This document shows, in pieces, positions 13,683 through 15,317 of a DNA stretch of 15,317 nt. The translations under genes were made by a program, and so were the position numbers. How positions within the stretch are numbered: the first letter of the stretch is position 1; each line of letters opens with the position of its first letter. The notes beneath the pieces are model-generated. The model searched no databases, was not told the origin of the DNA, and saw only the letters and a program-made list of their open reading frames with translations. The stretch is from RYN-133 sp963754285 (lineage in GTDB: Bacteria; Actinomycetota; Actinomycetes; Mycobacteriales; Jatrophihabitantaceae), in NCBI GenBank assembly GCA_963754285.1, contig CAVWFN010000003.1:1-15317 (forward strand), given 5' to 3'.

Positions 13683-14474
13683 GTGCACGCAGACCTCGGC
13701 GATCGCCGCCTGTCCTACATCCGGCGCGGTAGTGGCGAACCACTGCTGCTGATCATGGGGATGGCGGGCCACATCGGTCTGTGGCGCGAGGACTTCCTGG
13801 CCGCGCTGGAGGGCTCGTTCGACATCGTCGCCTACGACCAGCGCGGCATCGGCGACAGCACCGACGTGCCCGGCCCGTTCACCATCGCCGAGCTCGCGCA
13901 GGACGCTGTCGACCTGCTCGATGCACTCGGCTGGGAGAGCGCGCACGTTTTCGGCATCTCGATGGGCGGCATGGTCGCCCAAGAGCTCGTGGTCAACCAC
14001 CCTGATCGTGTCCGGCGGCTCGTGCTCGGCTGCACCTATTGCGGTGGTCCGCGCACCAATCCGATGGCGCCCGGGCCGATGCGCATGATGACCGCCATGA
14101 ACTCCGGCGACATCGAAGTCGCGTTGCGTGCCGGCTTCGACGCGAACCTGTCGGCTTCGTGGGCTGCCGATGACGCGCACTGGCGCGAGTTCCACGACAT
14201 CGCGCTGGGCGCGCGCGTGCCTGTACCGGTCGTGATGCGCCAGGCGCAGGCCGCATTCGTCCACGACACGTCGACCCGACTGCCCGCCGTTGCCGCACCG
14301 ACCCTGGTCATGGCCGGGACGGTCGACGAGATGGTGCTGTACGCGAACAACGAGGTGATCGCGTCGTTGATCCCGGGCGCGACGATGCACCCGTTGCCCG
14401 ACGCCGGTCACCTGTTCTGGTGGGAACGTCCCGATGAGGTCGTCGAGGCGATCACGAAACACCTGACGGGCTGA
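13683..14474 (+). CDS. alpha/beta hydrolase of unknown substrate
   Basis: A 263-residue alpha/beta hydrolase. Seen: strand-turn MGMAGHIGLW (25-34) for the oxyanion region, YDQRGIGDS (51-59), the nucleophile elbow GISMGG with Ser93, a likely acid Asp215 (AGTVDEMV) and catalytic His243 (DAGHLFWWERPDEV). The lid region (about 125-195) is Met- and Ala-rich. It begins at GTG 13683, 10 nt after fadA6, with no recognisable Shine-Dalgarno, so it probably depends on readthrough or coupling from fadA6. It is not HsaD (no HGGGPG, different length and lid). Thioester or ester hydrolysis, or ring opening of a HIP-derived CoA ester, are possible. Its last 23 bases overlap the convergent MFS gene. Confidence 0.83.
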   Translation: MHADLGDRRLSYIRRGSGEPLLLIMGMAGHIGLWREDFLAALEGSFDIVAYDQRGIGDSTDVPGPFTIAELAQDAVDLLDALGWESAHVFGISMGGMVAQELVVNHPDRVRRLVLGCTYCGGPRTNPMAPGPMRMMTAMNSGDIEVALRAGFDANLSASWAADDAHWREFHDIALGARVPVPVVMRQAQAAFVHDTSTRLPAVAAPTLVMAGTVDEMVLYANNEVIASLIPGATMHPLPDAGHLFWWERPDEVVEAITKHLTG

Positions 14475-15317
14475 GTTCGGCGACAACGGGCGCGTCGGTG
14501 AACACTTCGCGGTGCACGATGACCACCCGCACCAACCACAATCCGGTCGCAGTCAGTCCGGCTCCGGCGACGACCAGCACCGCGGGAATCGAGACGACGC
14601 GCGCGATCACGCCGCCGAGCAGTGCGCCGAGGGGCATGCACCCCCAGACCACCGTTCGGTAGCCGCCCTGCACCCGTCCGAACAGGTGTTGCGGGATCAG
14701 TGACTGACGCAGTGACATCGTCAGCACATTCCAGAACATCACGCCGACGCCTGACAGCCCGAACGCAATTGCACCGACGTAGCCGTTGTGCGTCAGCCCC
14801 ATTGCGATCGTCGTGACGCCGGTGAGGATGCCACCGAATACAAGCACCGCGCCTCGACCGAATCGCCGAGCGAGCCGGTCGGTGGTGGCACCGCCGAGCA
14901 GACCGCCGGCGCCCGCCGCCAGCAGCACGAGACCGAAGTCGCCGGCCGGCAGGTGCAAGGTCTCGAGGGTGTACAGCACGAGCACGCCGGAAATCATGCT
15001 GCCGCACAATGCGCTGACCGCCGACACTGCCGTCAGCTCACGCAGGAACCGGTGGCTCAGGAGCCACCGCACCCCGATCCGGACGTCCGCTCTGATCGAG
15101 CCGAGCCGCTCCTCGCGCACCGGGCGGTAGTTGCCCCGCAACGTCAACAGGATCAGCGCAGCGATCGCGAACCCGCCGGAGTCGAGTGCGAACGGCAGCG
15201 TCGCCGTCAAGGCGAACAACGCTGACCCGAGCGGCGCGCCGACGAAGGTCTGTCCCAGCGTCTCTTCGACGGTGATCAAGCCGTTGGCACGATCGAGTCC
15301 GCTCGTGCCGATCACCT
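14452..15317 (-). CDS. MFS transporter, C-terminal part (MFS_3/EntS-like)
   Basis: The frame is open from the right edge of the window and ends at TGA 14454-14452, giving 288 residues of the C-terminal part of a major facilitator protein; the start and the first helices lie outside. The in-frame GTG at 15315 is almost certainly internal, since the sequence there (LDRANGLITVEETLGQTFVG) corresponds to the periplasmic loop after the fourth or fifth helix. Seen: about eight hydrophobic segments, a charged central loop (GNYRPVREERLGSIRADV), DRLARRFGRG (the MFS motif-A-like loop in the second half) and LIPQHLFGRVQGGYRTV. Such proteins are proton-driven exporters at the cytoplasmic membrane. The substrate is unknown, and its orientation opposite to the steroid operon gives no strong clue. 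Confidence 0.8.
   Translation of the reverse strand, partial: VIGTSGLDRANGLITVEETLGQTFVGAPLGSALFALTATLPFALDSGGFAIAALILLTLRGNYRPVREERLGSIRADVRIGVRWLLSHRFLRELTAVSAVSALCGSMISGVLVLYTLETLHLPAGDFGLVLLAAGAGGLLGGATTDRLARRFGRGAVLVFGGILTGVTTIAMGLTHNGYVGAIAFGLSGVGVMFWNVLTMSLRQSLIPQHLFGRVQGGYRTVVWGCMPLGALLGGVIARVVSIPAVLVVAGAGLTATGLWLVRVVIVHREVFTDAPVVAELSPSGVS

Noticed and set aside
1..15317. CRISPR arrays, tRNA or rRNA genes, insertion sequences, attachment sites
   Set aside because: No regularly spaced repeats, tRNA-like cloverleaf, rRNA sequence, transposase or integrase was seen on either strand by eye.

Overview
The window is a high-GC stretch with densely packed, overlapping genes, and it carries the lower part of an aerobic steroid (cholesterol-type) degradation pathway. 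Gene content and order closely follow the mycobacterial/rhodococcal hsaACDB and HIP-degradation (KstR2) loci. The organism is therefore most likely an actinomycete. A broken secreted protein with repeat domains that I associate with Acidimicrobiia-type actinobacteria suggests it is not a Mycobacterium, but the taxonomy is inference.

Layout. (1) Positions 1-3008, plus strand: hsaA (3' part only), hsaD, hsaC and hsaB. These hydroxylate 3-HSA, cleave the aromatised ring A and hydrolyse the product, giving HIP and a C6 dienoate. (2) Positions 3102-4025, plus strand: remnants of a secreted protein with a signal peptide, an ASH-like domain and two related beta-rich repeats, broken by several frameshifts. 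(3) Positions 4066-4189: two tandem stem-loops of almost the same sequence between convergent genes. (4) Positions 4196-9896, minus strand: one tightly coupled operon, fadD3, a crotonase-family gene, fadE31-like, fadE32-like, ipdE2 (fadE33) and a SnoaL/NTF2-like gene. (5) Positions 9897-9948: a 52-bp divergent promoter holding a near-perfect KstR2 operator. (6) Positions 9949-14474, plus strand: ipdE1 (fadE30), ipdF-like SDR, kstR2, fadA6 and an alpha/beta hydrolase. (7) Positions 14452-15317, minus strand: the C-terminal part of an MFS transporter that overlaps the hydrolase tail to tail.

How it works together. The hsa genes finish rings A/B. FadD3 activates the resulting HIP to its CoA thioester. 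IpdE1 and IpdE2, encoded in opposite operons, form one heteromeric acyl-CoA dehydrogenase. The SDR and thiolase continue side-chain beta-oxidation and ring C/D degradation. KstR2, which senses HIP-CoA, should repress both divergent operons from the single shared operator and so control its own synthesis. Genes for later ring-opening steps (echA20, ipdAB, ipdC) are not in this window.

Caveat. Three pathway genes (hsaD, fadE32-like, fadD3) and the secreted protein are interrupted by one-base frameshifts as read. The catabolic genes are otherwise perfectly conserved on both sides of each break, and each becomes family-length when one base is dropped. Sequencing or assembly error is the simplest explanation, but real inactivation cannot be excluded from the sequence alone.
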